Source: Pseudoscleropodium purum (taxonomy: Eukaryota; Streptophyta; Bryopsida; Hypnales; Brachytheciaceae). Taken from it: a DNA stretch of 64,000 bases. The position numbers and the translations under genes were made by a program. The notes under the pieces are model-generated. The model had not been told where the DNA came from. It searched no databases and was given only the letters and a program-made list of their open reading frames with translations. The stretch is taken from contig OZ017797.1 of assembly GCA_963969395.1 (NCBI GenBank), positions 34,224,001 through 34,288,000 of the forward strand, read 5' to 3'. Positions 21,312-33,144 of this stretch are shown piece after piece; within the stretch, counting starts at the first letter, position 1, and every line of letters begins with the position of its first letter.

Positions 21312-24227
21312 AAACCTCCATTTGTTAGACCCTAAATTTTTGTTCCCCACTTGATTAGCTTCAAGTAATACAAGTACTAACAAATGGTGCAATTCTTTCC
21401 CCTTACAATATCATCATTTCATCCATCGTAAGGTAGAGACATGAACTCCATACTACCCTAGATCAATCCTATAATTCATCTAGTAACCATCAAATCTTCC
21501 GCACCACCCTAAATTGATCCCATAATTCATCTAGTAATAATCAAATCTTTGATGCTACCCTAAGTCAATCTTGTAATTCATTTAGAGGTGAATGTAAGAA
21601 AGACTAGTACTATTTTGTGTTACAATCAAAGTTTTTGAGTTTTCACCAACCTTAACATTTGTAGATTGAAGTCGATGCACTTGAATTTAAAAAAAATCAA
21701 TAACTAGATAGTTATTAGAGCACTTATTTTTTAGAAAATTTTAAAAATTATGTATTATTTAAATTTAGCTCATTTGTCACAATTTGCAGTTTAGGGATTT
21801 TTAGTACTAGAGACATTTAGAATTAATGATCTAGAGTTGAAATTTCAAATTTGTGTGGATTATTTCTACACTAAAGATGCATGTTTCCACCAAAAAAGAA
21901 TTTTAAAACATTATTTTATATCCTCTACATTCATGCAAATAGATCTCTCTTGCGCCTGCAGTTTTGAACATTGAAAATGGTTTCAAGATGATTCTTTTGG
22001 TGAAATCTCTTTACTATAAAGTCTTCCCAAGTGTCTAATATTTTGTTTTTTTGAAATTTAAAAAAAAAAAATTTTACAAGTTAAAATGTCAAAATATCTA
22101 CTTTCATGAGATTTCACACTATTCTAGTTCACCTACTTAAAGAACTTTTTTTATGTTTTTCCTTTCGAGGTACCTTTTTCTTAAATGTATGTACATTAAA
22201 TATATTTTTCACATTTTTAAAAAATTGTTTTTTCTAATAATAAAGTATTCCCGGAAAAACTATGAGTATTGTGGAAAACGCTATTCAAAACAATTTGTCT
22301 TTCTTGCATTCACCCTCAATAACCATCAAATCTTCTACACACTTCAAATTGATGTTGTAATTCATTTAATAACCATCAAATCTTGTCATAGCTAGGACTT
22401 CCTACCTTTGTGAGATCATGTTTAGGATTTGTAATATGAAGACAAAATGTGATAGTCACAGTGCCCTCTTTCCAATGTATTCTAGAGTATCTACTTGTTT
22501 TGTGAACAATTTTTTTCTAGTACCCTATATGGCCAAAATTGAGACCACAATTGTTCTACAAAAGAAAAATGAATGTGAAATTTGACCTATCCAAGAAGAA
22601 GACTACAAAAAGATTTAAGAAATTGGTCATAAGTTACACTAAGCAATGTCTCATCACAAGAAAGTTTTCTAATCCCGAAGATTTCATTTTTCTTTGGTTT
22701 CCTCCTTGGAGGATTAACTAGCACACCATTGTCTCTAACGTTGAGTTTGTCACTAGAATTACTCTACATTTTATATATTCTCCATCATCACTTTCATTCT
22801 TAGTTTCTATTTTTGTGTATAAATCCAAATGTTGAAAAATTTTGCATAAAAAATTTAAGGCAAAGGTACACCTAAATTTTGCTACACTATCATATTTAAG
22901 TGAGGCTCAATGATGGAAATATGAGAAACTATGTTTGAAGATGAGGCCCTAGCTAATGCAATCCTTTCTATTACATTCATTAACATTTGTCCCCTATTTT
23001 GCTTTGTAAGTATCTCGGATTTGGACTACTCCACTCTTTTTATTATTAATTTTAATTACAATCACCCTTGATCTTGGGGTAGCACCCTTGATCTTGAGGT
23101 GGCAACCTTCAAATCCTCTATCGAGGATTACATTGCCATTTTGACTATCTTATTTGCATGTAGAAACAATAGTGCCTTTTCTATTGTTGTAGAGCAATTT
23201 TCTTATTGTTGTTGTTGCCCTCACCATCCCCCATTGGGGGTGCTTGATTCTTAACAATCGCCTTTGAATTCACACACATTGTAGGTTTACTACCCTCGAC
23301 TCAAAAGCTTTCAACACACTTGTTGCTCTTGACGGTGATTTCTCTTATCTTCTTGTTGTTTCTTGGATTCATAGAGGGGGCATTGTTGATTGAAGGGCGC
23401 CATGGGTATACTTGGACTCTTGGAGGTGCAATGGAGCCTTCTACCCTATAATCATTTCCTTTTGTCTTTTTGTTGTGTCCATTTAATGTTGTTGGTATTG
23501 CTTGATTTTCCATTGCATTTGTTAAGCTCTTTAGTTGACCTTGCAACAAACCTCACTAATGTCGAATTTTATACATCACAATTAGTGCAAGGCAATTCAT
23601 GTTTTTGCTTTTGTTGAAGAGTTTTGTTCTCTCTCATCATTTGTGAATGAGTGCAATCTCTTTAGCCATGTCAATCTCATGTAGCTCCTTATTAAATGTA
23701 CTGCTAAACCCTAATGAATCAAATTTTGAACATTTAGCAATCCATCTAAAGATGGTTGAAACTTGTCTATAAAAAAAGTAGCAATAACTTTTAACTTTAG
23801 GCCTATTGAAAAACTTCCTACATTAGAAAATTTCTCAAGCCAAAAGAAGACTACGAGTTCCCGGACTATCTAAAACTTGGGAACAGTCTAGGAACACTAA
23901 CACATCATTGATTGGACTTGGTCGAGACCTTGCCACATCAGATAATTTAAATTAATTAATTAATATTTTTAAAATTTAAAAAATATTTTTAAAATATTTT
24001 TAAGATTTTAAATTTTACATTTTTTTTATGTTTTACATATTTTTCATATTTTTTCATATTTTATATTTTGGACAATAGTATACTTGTTTACAATTTTGGG
24101 AATAACTTTGAAACAATGTTTTGGAAACTTGAATAACATCTAATGCAACTACCAAGTGAAGGCAATTTGTTCAATAATTTTTTGTCTAAGAACTTCAAAA
24201 TTATTGTAACTTGCTCCTCACTAGCAA
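21312..24227. other. AT-rich stretch, no firm gene
   Basis: No complete gene. Weak coding-like fragments occur on the minus strand around 23300-23620 (for example ELPCTNCDV and RPSINNAPSMNPRNNKK), with broken frames and no assignable family. Confidence 0.4.
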
Positions 24228-24541
24228 TAGGGTTGACGAATCTCAACATCCGCCCCAAAATAGCGTCCGTTTTCCGGACGTCCAGATGCACGGACGCTAG
24301 CGGACGCAGCGTCCCGACCGCTGTCGGAAAGCGGACGGGCGGGGCGGACGGCCCGAGGCGGATGCCCAGATCGTGCGGACCAGATCAGTCCGCGCGTCGA
24401 TCGGACGGCCGTAATCGAGCGGACGGGCAAACGGGGCAAACGGGCGGATAGGCGGACGTTGCGTCCGCCGGACCGCGAATGTTAGCGGACGTTGCAGACA
24501 CAGAGTCCGCGTCCGGACGTCGTGTCAACCCTAACTAGCAA
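24220..24541. mobile_element. G+C-rich hAT-type MITE with 8-bp target duplication
   Basis: A 306-bp element (24228-24533) beginning TAGGGTTGAC and ending GTCAACCCTA, flanked by the exact direct repeat ACTAGCAA at 24220-24227 and 24534-24541. An 8-bp duplication with a TAGGG/CAGGG-type terminus fits the hAT superfamily. Inside it is built of CGGAC/GTCCG words around the conserved GCGGACCAGATCAGTCCGCG core. This copy and the one at 57520 define the ends used to interpret the larger modules at 2.9-7.9 kb. Confidence 0.85.
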
Positions 24542-25059
24542 AATGTTTTGCTTTAACCCAACTCACTACAACTAAATCTGAATTTTTTGTGGAAGATGAT
24601 ATAGTATGTAGTAAAAAGAAGTTAGTTAGAACTACAAAATTATACAAAAAGCAATGGCTATCATCTTTGCACGCAAAGAGCACAAACTTTCCAATTGCTA
24701 GGCTACATTCCATTGGTCCTTAGTAGGTGCTTCTACAAGTTGAGCACTATTTTTACCCTTTTATTTGCAACTTATTATGACTTGGTCCCTTCTCATTCTT
24801 GCTTGCGTAGTTGTATTGCTCTCTTGACATTCAAATGGTCTAGTTTTTATCACGTAGAAACTCCCCACTGTAACCCCTCAATAGATCGCTAATAATATTC
24901 TGGCGTTGATGATATGACCCACCACACATGGGTGTAGCATGCACAATGTGCCCCATGGCCCATGGTTGACAAATACATGCCTCATGAATGATGAAATGTG
25001 GCCTCAACATTTGTGTCAACTTCAGTGGTTTTTAGTCATATGTTGCACTACCTTAGTGT
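24542..25059. other. AT-rich stretch, nothing recognised
   Basis: No domain or repeat recognised. Confidence 0.4.
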
Positions 25060-26017
25060 TTAACCCCTAAAGGACCAAGCTGTATTATTTCACAACATAT
25101 AAATTTTGGGCAGGTGCATGTGATTAAAGATTTCTATATTTTCGGCCCAAATTTTAATAGAAGGGTGTAGACAAGGAATATCTTTCATAAGCACTAAATT
25201 TCAGAATATTTAGAAATATGAGTAAAAAATTATGGCCTAATATGCAGTTTGTTTCTTAATTGGGGCAATCTGGGCAGATCTAAAAAAATCATTTAAAAAA
25301 AAAATCCAAATTTGAATTTTTTGTCAAGCTTCCTATATATATATATGTAGGAAGCTTTGAATCATTTTATTTTGATTAATGAGTCAAAAGTTATGAGGTG
25401 TTTTACTTTGCAGGAAGTTATGGATTCTCTATTCCAAAATAAACTTTGAAGTTCTTTATTGAACTCAATTTTCAATATTTTTGGAGAAAAACAAAAATAT
25501 TGGGTGAAGATTGTGTATTACAACATTACAACCATTGAGATTGGAATTTTTCAATTCCATAACTAAATTATTAACAATTTAGTATTTTGAATCATTCTCT
25601 ACTTCTTTCTAAAATATCAAAAATATTTACATCAATTAAATAAAAGGATAAATTTGGTTTGATAGTCAAATTTGACTTCAAGGTGTTTGATGTGGCTATT
25701 TTGGATGTAAAAAATAAAATAACCAATTGAAAATTTTGCATACTAATCTCCATTGCTACTTTTACCTCCCCAAAAATATTCAAATAATTTGGATTCTTTT
25801 TTTCTATTTTTACTCATTTATGTTCAATTTTTGCAATAAAAATGATAACAATTAGAAATTTTCACAAAAAAATTGCAATTTCTCAAAGTGATATAAAATT
25901 CAGAGTTTCAAGTAGTAAAAATATCAGATTTTGAGCTGAACACAATTGAAGAGGCTGAAATTAGCTCAGATAAGAAGTTTGACCATTTCATAATGGATCA
26001 AGTCTTTAAAGGGTTAA
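25060..26017 (+). mobile_element. piggyBac-like non-autonomous element, complete
   Basis: A 958-bp element from TTAA-CCCCTAAAGGACCAAG (25060) to CTTTAAAGGG-TTAA (26014-26017). The termini are short imperfect inverted repeats next to TTAA. Interior and length match the copy at 20363-21311. No coding capacity. Confidence 0.65.
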
Positions 26018-28539
26018 AGGGTTCTACATTGTACTCTATAGTTTTATAGTAGAATATTAACACAATTTAGGGTTTCAAGTTACTTTGTAGTTAGCATTGT
26101 TGTTGTATGATTGCTCTCAATTGCACTCCTAAGATATTATTGATGCACATTTTAGGATGAAGAGTACTTGCCAAGTTGCCATGGCAAAAGTAGATACAAT
26201 CGCTACCCCACCTGCCTCTACCACTACATCTTGTAGTAGGCCTATGTGAATAATTTGGAGTGAAAATAGGATCCTAAAAATGTAAGAGTTGTTTGATAAA
26301 CAAACAACAACCATTAAAGCAACATTTTAAAAGCAATACCTCAAAGCTGCTCTACTTTTCGACACCACGTGCAATTGTCAACCTCTATAGCATGTCACTC
26401 TTTCCTTTGCATGCTACATGATTTTATTTTGCCATCCCACAATAGTATCAAGCATAAATCCCAACATCATTTAAAGAAAACCAATTCTAGTAGCCTATAT
26501 ATTCCTGCCAACAAAATAATAGGTGATAGTATAGTGCTTGTTAAGAAATGTAAACTTGTTTTTTGCAAGTAATTTAGCTATGCACACTTAGTAATGGTTT
26601 CACATTGCAGCTCTTGCCAATTATGAAGTTGTGTCAAGAATACATGTAAAAAAATTAGAAGCTTCAAGAAGAAGCTTTGCCCACAAATCTTATTCAGTAT
26701 AATCACAACTAGAACCTTAAACTCTAACTTGCAAGTGCTGCTTATAGCAAACTTTGGTTAAATGGGCAACATGAGTTTTTATAGAAGTGAGAGGGTGTAT
26801 TCTAAACTAGAAGTGAACATAATTTCTCTACCAATTCATACCATGTGAAACTCCTTGCACTTTTGTTGCTACATCCCAAAATAAACCAGAGAATGCAAAA
26901 TTTTCTATGTCATCACTTCCTAAGTTGCGCTTATACATGGTTGCAACCCTAACCACTCAAGAAAATAGAAAATAGAAAGCGTATGACTTCGTGAGTGAGA
27001 TAGACTTGGAAAACAAGAGCCAGGTACATGTAAGCAAGTGAAATTTGTAGAAGAGAACCTTATGAAGACAATTGCATACTCATGGCTTCCCTACCCAAGC
27101 TCCAAAGTAATTATTCGCATCATGTCTAATATCTCCTACAACTCCGTTGCTTGTTGGACTAGAAATGATGCTCCCCCTAATTCGGCCAATAGTACTAGCA
27201 ATGTGATAAGCTAAAGTCCAATCGAGTGCCTCGAAACCCTACAAATTTACAATGCATCTCCTATCCTTGTGGCGGTGATCCAAATTAGCGTACTAAAACT
27301 TCACGCCTAAGGCGCATGCGCATTGTATTAAGCAAGAACAAATACAAAAATCTATAGCCAACAAATAAACCATGCCCAAAATGTTCCAAAACATTATAAT
27401 GCAGGGGAAACCTCAACTCTACAATTGTGTAAATTGGCGAGCCTATTGCAATTGGGTCTATTCTAAAAACCAAAGCAAGCATTTAGGTGTTTTGGAATTG
27501 TGCTATATAAAACACAAATCTTTGTTTCATTAGTTTTGTGCTAATTCATTCTCCCTATTTTTTGGCATTCTTCCCCTCATTTTTTCTTGCGTTTGTCAAG
27601 CTCTTTGACTTACTTCCTTTATCCCTTAAAGATGTAGCCTCTAAATGCCAAAGGCCCTTTTTGAGCTTCTTAGATTTTTTTTCTTGAAATGTCTTGAATA
27701 ACTCAACATTTCAATAAATTTTGTCCTATTTTTTTCCTTTGAACCATGTATGCTTTCAAACTAGATATAGTGAAAACCTCATCGGAAAGTAGAACACAAC
27801 AAAATCACCTATGGATTCAATGATTTTTTTTGATTTGACTAGGAGGATGTTTAAACTCTAAAAGTGATTTGAAGTCTATGAAATCCTACATCCACATGCC
27901 AAATTGGAAAATCTTAAATGCAAACCCAACTTGGTTAAAGGACATAACAAACATAACCCCATTCCATTTAGAATTTCTCAAAGTGTCCTCATCCATTTTA
28001 CCAAATTCATTTCTAATATTTCTATTTTCCTACATTCTAGTGTGTTCTAGGCTCATCTCTTTGATCATTTAATACTAGAATACCGAGGTTTCTAATGCAT
28101 ATCCTTTCATAAATGTTGAGTTTTGAAATCACCTTCCCTAATTTTCAAAATGGGATCTTAGATGCTAAAAGTATCCTTAAAAAAAGTTAGAAAAACTGTA
28201 AACCTTTGGAAATAGTGATTTGGTAAGGTTTTATTGAACTTCAAAGGTTTGTTTACACCAAAAGTTGGTGTCTCGGGCATTCAAAGAGAAGGTTTTCTTT
28301 GCACCCAACTTTGTACGTTGTCTTTGCATCTCAAAACTACATGCATAAGTCCACCAATTTTTCAAATGTTTTTTTTTCAAAATTTTCTATTATTATAATT
28401 ATTATCATTCTCTATTTGGTTGAATTTTTTTCTCTATGAATCTCGACACCCTAAATCCTTCTTGATACATCAAGATCCTTTCAAGGTTGAGGTTTGAGAT
28501 TCTGTCAAAATTAGGACTTTTTGTTTTCCATTTATACTT
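26018..28539. other. AT-rich stretch, no gene
   Basis: Only short frames without domains. Nothing else recognised. Confidence 0.45.
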
Positions 28540-29019
28540 TCCATTTTCTTTTGAGGCAACTTCATCACCTTTCTAAAATTCTTTAAATATTGAACGCTTT
28601 GAGGATTTGTAGGATGGCACTCTAAGAAAAAATTTCTATTTTTTAAAAACTAATTATTCCATTCATTAAATTACTAATGAATTAATTTTTCTATAATGTT
28701 GTCACATCAATAAAACATGGTCTTTTGGTACCAAGAGTCCTTGCAAAGTTTGGAGCTCATTCTCTCCATTTTTTTCTTTCTTTTTCTCTATTTCTTCCAT
28801 TTTCTTTTGGGTGACTCTATTACCTTCCTAAACCCTTTGGGTATCAATAGAATGCTTGGAGGGTTTGGAGTTTGGAACTCTAAACAAATGTAGAATTGTT
28901 TAATTGATCCATTCATTTAGTCCCTCATAAATTAGTTTTTCATTGATTATCACATCAACAAAATATAATCTCTCGATACCAAGAGATTCTTTGTGGGATT
29001 TGGGGTTTGGGTTTTTTTT
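28540..29019 (+). repeat. left part of an array of roughly 250-bp tandem units
   Basis: Diverged repeats with recurring landmarks in fixed order: ACCTTCCTAAACCCTTTGGGTATCAA-type, TTTGGAGTTTGGAACTCTAAAC-type, CATTCATTTAGT, TTGTCACATCAA, and a T/C-rich CTTTCTTTTTCC tract. Units recur every 245-265 bases. The array resumes at 31752 after the inserted CACTA element. Confidence 0.6.
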
Positions 29020-30282
29020 CACTACTAGAAGAAAACGGTCCAAATGAAGACAAATTAAATCCAATAGAAAATTGTGTTGGTTTTAAGTTGGTTAGGAACT
29101 CTTGATTCAGACCACCTACCAACACATTTTTGTTGGTTTTGTCAACAAATTTCTCTTGAGTAACTAGGAAAAAATAAAATAAAATAATTTTTTTGAGAGA
29201 TTGCACGAGTTGCCCACCCAGGCAAATCCCAGAAAAAACTTTCACAGGGCAACCCGAACTGCCCGCCATGTGGATTGTCCCATTTGGCCCCCCCACCCCT
29301 CAATGAACAACTGCCAAAGTTTGGACCCACGACCTTCTCACTATGAACCATGCACATCAGCCAATGCACCAATGCTGTAATTGCTTGATGAGATTTATAA
29401 TACAAGATTTATATTTATTCACTTAAAGCTTCCTTTTGCTAAGTCAGCTGACTTCAAAGGCCCATATCTTCTTCATTACAACTCCAAGTTTTATGAAACT
29501 ACTTGGAAACGGTGCGTCTTTAAGTCTAGTTCAAGTAATAAAACTTTCAATTTAATCTAACATGTTCTGAAAATCTGACAAGCATTTTTCTAAAAGTGAT
29601 TTGGGAGTTTGACTTCTTTGTTTCTAGTTTCGATTTTGCAAAGTCAGCAGACTTTGAAGGTTCATATTTTCTTCATTTTAAGTCCGTTTTTCATGAAACT
29701 TGTTGGAAACAATTTATATTGAAGTCTAATTTTAGTAGTAAAATTTTTAATTTTATATAATTTTTTTTGAAAATATGACATGCATTTCTCTAAAAGTTGT
29801 TTGGTTGAAATCAAAAAATTAATAGTTCAATTTTTTAATAATTTAAATTTATAAGTTTGAATAGTTTAAATCTAATATTTTCAATAATTCAAAACTTACA
29901 TCTTGAATAGTGCAAGTCTAAATATACATATTTTACACCCTAATTTACCAATGTCCTTTCTTAAGTGTATAATTCAAAGTGATTTAATTTGTTGTTTAGA
30001 TATTTCTCTTTAAAAAAAAAATTAAGATTGAAAATGAATTTATTTTGTTTGGAATTTCTTCTTAAAACTAAAACTCAGTTTTTCTATACAAATTTTTTTT
30101 AGTTCACAGCATATAGTGCAATTTTTTTGACAAATGGTAGTCAAAGTCATTTAAATTAAAATTGAACTTAAAATTGAATTTGATTAAAATTTTGATCACA
30201 TTCTAAATTTTAATTATTGTTATTGAATTTGATCGAAATTCAAATAAAATTCAAAATCACATTATATTAATTAAATTTTTTA

Positions 30283-30720
30283 TTAACCCCTAAAGGACCA
30301 AGTCCATTTTTTGCCAAAAACCACTCAAAATTGCCAACTCTACTCCATTCACCTAAAAAAACAAAAAGAAATAATTCTTAGAAATCTAACCATAGAAACT
30401 TATACTTCACTTGTCCAAAATTATGTGATAAGAATTTCATCAAATTTGGCCACAAAGACTAAAAGATATTAGCATTCAAAGTTGGACAAAAAGTTTTTTT
30501 CAAGAAGATGTTTAGATTGTCTAAAAAACAACATTGTCTTTAATTTTCTCATTATAAGTCCAAATTCAATGATTCAAAGCTTTACATGTTCCCCAAAATA
30601 TAATATTTCAAAGAATTTAAGAAAAAAAATTATTTTGAGTTTTTGTAAATTTTTTTGTGTTGTTGTCGAGTTTAGTTCAACGTTCAATTTTAGGCTTTTT
30701 GTGGTATAACTATCGCTCCC
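30283..30720 (+). mobile_element. piggyBac-like TTAA element fragment nested in the CACTA element
   Basis: Begins TTAA-CCCCTAAAGGACCAAG, the same 20-base start as the element at 25060, then TTTTTTGCCAAAAA and related AT-rich sequence. The right end was not found, so its extent is approximate. Confidence 0.45.
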
Positions 30721-30904
30721 GGGCACCAATTGAAATAAAAATTATATTCCTACAAAGATATAATTAGGTTTTTTATCTTATGAGAGAGTTCCAAGAAATT
30801 ACATGAAACATTGAGGTCATACGGACCTACCTAAAATCCATTTTGTCCTCCAAATAAAGAATAGTCCTTTAAATATTAAAATTTAAACTATGGATCCATA
30901 CCTT

Positions 30905-31550
30905 GTAAAAGTTTGTAAATGGTTGTAAATGATTTTAAAAGATTTGTAAAATTTCCAAAAGATTCCAATATATCCTAATAGGTCTTCAATACATTCCAAT
31001 AGATTTTGAAAAGATTCTAAAAGACTTCAAAAGATTTCAAAAGATTTTAATACATTTCAATAGATTTTTTAAGGATATTAGCCAATCTTAAGATATTTTA
31101 GTAGATTTTTAAAGATTCTTAAGAGATTCTAATAAATTTTATTAGATTTCTAAAGATTCCTAAAAGATTCTTAAAAGATTCTTGAAAGATTAATAGATTG
31201 TTATAGATTCCTAAAAGATTCCTAAAAGATTTTGAAAAGATTCTTAAATTTTTTTGAAAAAATTTCTAAAAGATTCCAATAGAATACTATAGATTTCTAA
31301 AGGATTCCCTAATAGATTTAAAAAAGATTTTAGAAAGATTTTAATAGATTGTTGTAGATTCTTAAAAGATTCTTAAAAGATTTCTAAAAGATTCCAATAG
31401 AATACTGTAGATTTCTAAAGGATTCCCTAATAGATTTAAAAAAGATTTTGGAAAGATTTTGATAGATTTTTAAAAAATTCCTAAAATATTCTAATAGATT
31501 ATTGTAAATTCTTGAAAGATTTTTAAAAGATTCTTCAATTTCCTAATAAA
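30905..31550. repeat. degenerate AAAAGATTC minisatellite
   Basis: Roughly 650 bases of back-to-back variants of a 10-12-base unit around AAAAGATTC(T/C), interspersed with ATAGATT units. Higher-order repetition is visible: a block containing CCAATAGAATACT and CCCTAATAGATTT occurs twice about 120 bases apart (near 31275 and 31395). Confidence 0.8.
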
Positions 31551-31751
31551 ATTCTAAATTTTTGGCTACATTGGTCAAATTATAATTGCTAGTATTCAAA
31601 ACAATAAGAGACTATTGATTTTCAATGAACGAACAGAAAATCTCTTGATGTGGTTTAAGAAAATGCATTTCACTTTGAGAACTCATTTTCATATTGGTTC
31701 CAACAAACTTGTGTTGATTTTGTCTTGGTTTTCACTACATCTCTAGTAGTG

Positions 31752-32480
31752 TTTGTTTATCATTTTTCTTTCTTTTTTTCCATCTTTTTGGTGACCCGTC
31801 ACCTTCTTAAGCCCTCTAGATACCAAAAGAATCTTGAGAACATTTGGAGTTGGCACTCTAAACAAAAATTTTAATTTATTTGAAACCCATCAATCCATTT
31901 ATTCAATCATTTATTAATTAATCTTCTTAGGTATTGTCACATTGGTAAAACATATCCTTGTGGTATTGAGAGACCTTTTACAAGATTTGGGGCTTAAATT
32001 CCCCATTTTTCTTTCTTTTTTCCATTCTCTTCCATTTTTTCTCCTTTTTCTAACAAAAGTATCACCTCCCTAAATCCCTACGGATATTAATAAAAATCCT
32101 AAAGGATATGGGAGCGGCACTTTTGACAAAATTTTGAAGGTGAAAGGAACTACTTAATCCATTCATTTAGTCACACATTAGTTAAATTTTCTTCAATGTT
32201 GTCACATCCATAAAAGTATAAAACACACTTTCTCAATACCAAGAATCCCTTTGCGGAATTTGGATCCTTTTTTTACCATCTTTTTTTCCTTTTTCTATTT
32301 TTTCTTTCCATTTTCTTTTTGGCAACCCCATTCCCTCCCTAAGTCCTTTTGGATATCAAAAGAATGCTTAGAAGGTCTGGAGGTTGGCATTCTAAATGAT
32401 GTTTTCAATTTTATAAAAATTCATCAATCCATTCATTTAATATCTCATTAATTCTTTTTTTCTTCGACTTTATGACATCC
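31752..32480 (+). repeat. right part of the array of roughly 250-bp tandem units
   Basis: Continues the array interrupted at 29019. The unit broken by the insertion resumes with its T/C-rich tract and GTCACCTTCTTAAG, and two further units follow at about 32066 and 32330. Confidence 0.6.
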
Positions 32481-33144
32481 CTAAACTACAAAGATATAGA
32501 CAAGCAATGTAGGAATCAACTATTTTATCCAATTCATTAGACTAAACTTGCATTCCACAACCTCAAGTTTTCTAAAATTTCTTCAACACATTGTTTCTTA
32601 AAATAATTTCATATAAAATCCTACAATTACATGATGGAAATAAAAGTGTATAAGACTATAAATCTAAAATATAGAGATTTATCCTTGAAATTCTACATTG
32701 TCAGAACCCTAACTACCCAAATCAAAGCCGCTTTACCCCTAGCCACCCAAATCCTAATGGTTCCACAAAATACTAGTCTTGTAATATCATATATAGGATA
32801 TGGGGCATGCATGCAAAATGAGTCATAGAATGCCATGTCATGTCCAGATCCATAGATGATGGGCATGGAATATGATAGCGTGCATTGAAACAATATGACT
32901 AAAATATTCCAAAATACCCTGGGGCTTCTTGCCAATAAAAATGAATATGCTCCTAGATGTTAATATGGGACAATTTGAGGCTGTAGTACAAGAAAATAAT
33001 ACACAAAAGGAGCTAGTAAGAACTAGAATGTTATAGAAAGAAATAGGTTCATAATGAGCCAAATGAAGTGGGGTGAGTTTTAATGTTCCTCCTACAACTT
33101 CTATTCAATGGGGCTTGTCCTTCATTGAAAAAAAAGTCTACTCA
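32481..33144. other. AT-rich stretch, nothing recognised
   Basis: Short frames only. Confidence 0.4.

Larger units (their letters stand above)
29017..31754. mobile_element. CACTA-type transposon, non-autonomous
   Basis: A 2732-bp element (29020-31751) starting CACTACTAGAAGAAAAC and ending in CTAGTAGTG, whose reverse complement starts CACTACTAGAG. The 3-base repeat TTT flanks it (29017-29019 and 31752-31754). CACTACTAG termini and a 3-bp duplication are typical of CACTA/En-Spm elements. No transposase frame is seen. A TTGTTGGTTTTGTC-like motif occurs near both ends. It contains a TTAA-element fragment (30283) and a minisatellite (30905-31550). Confidence 0.65.
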
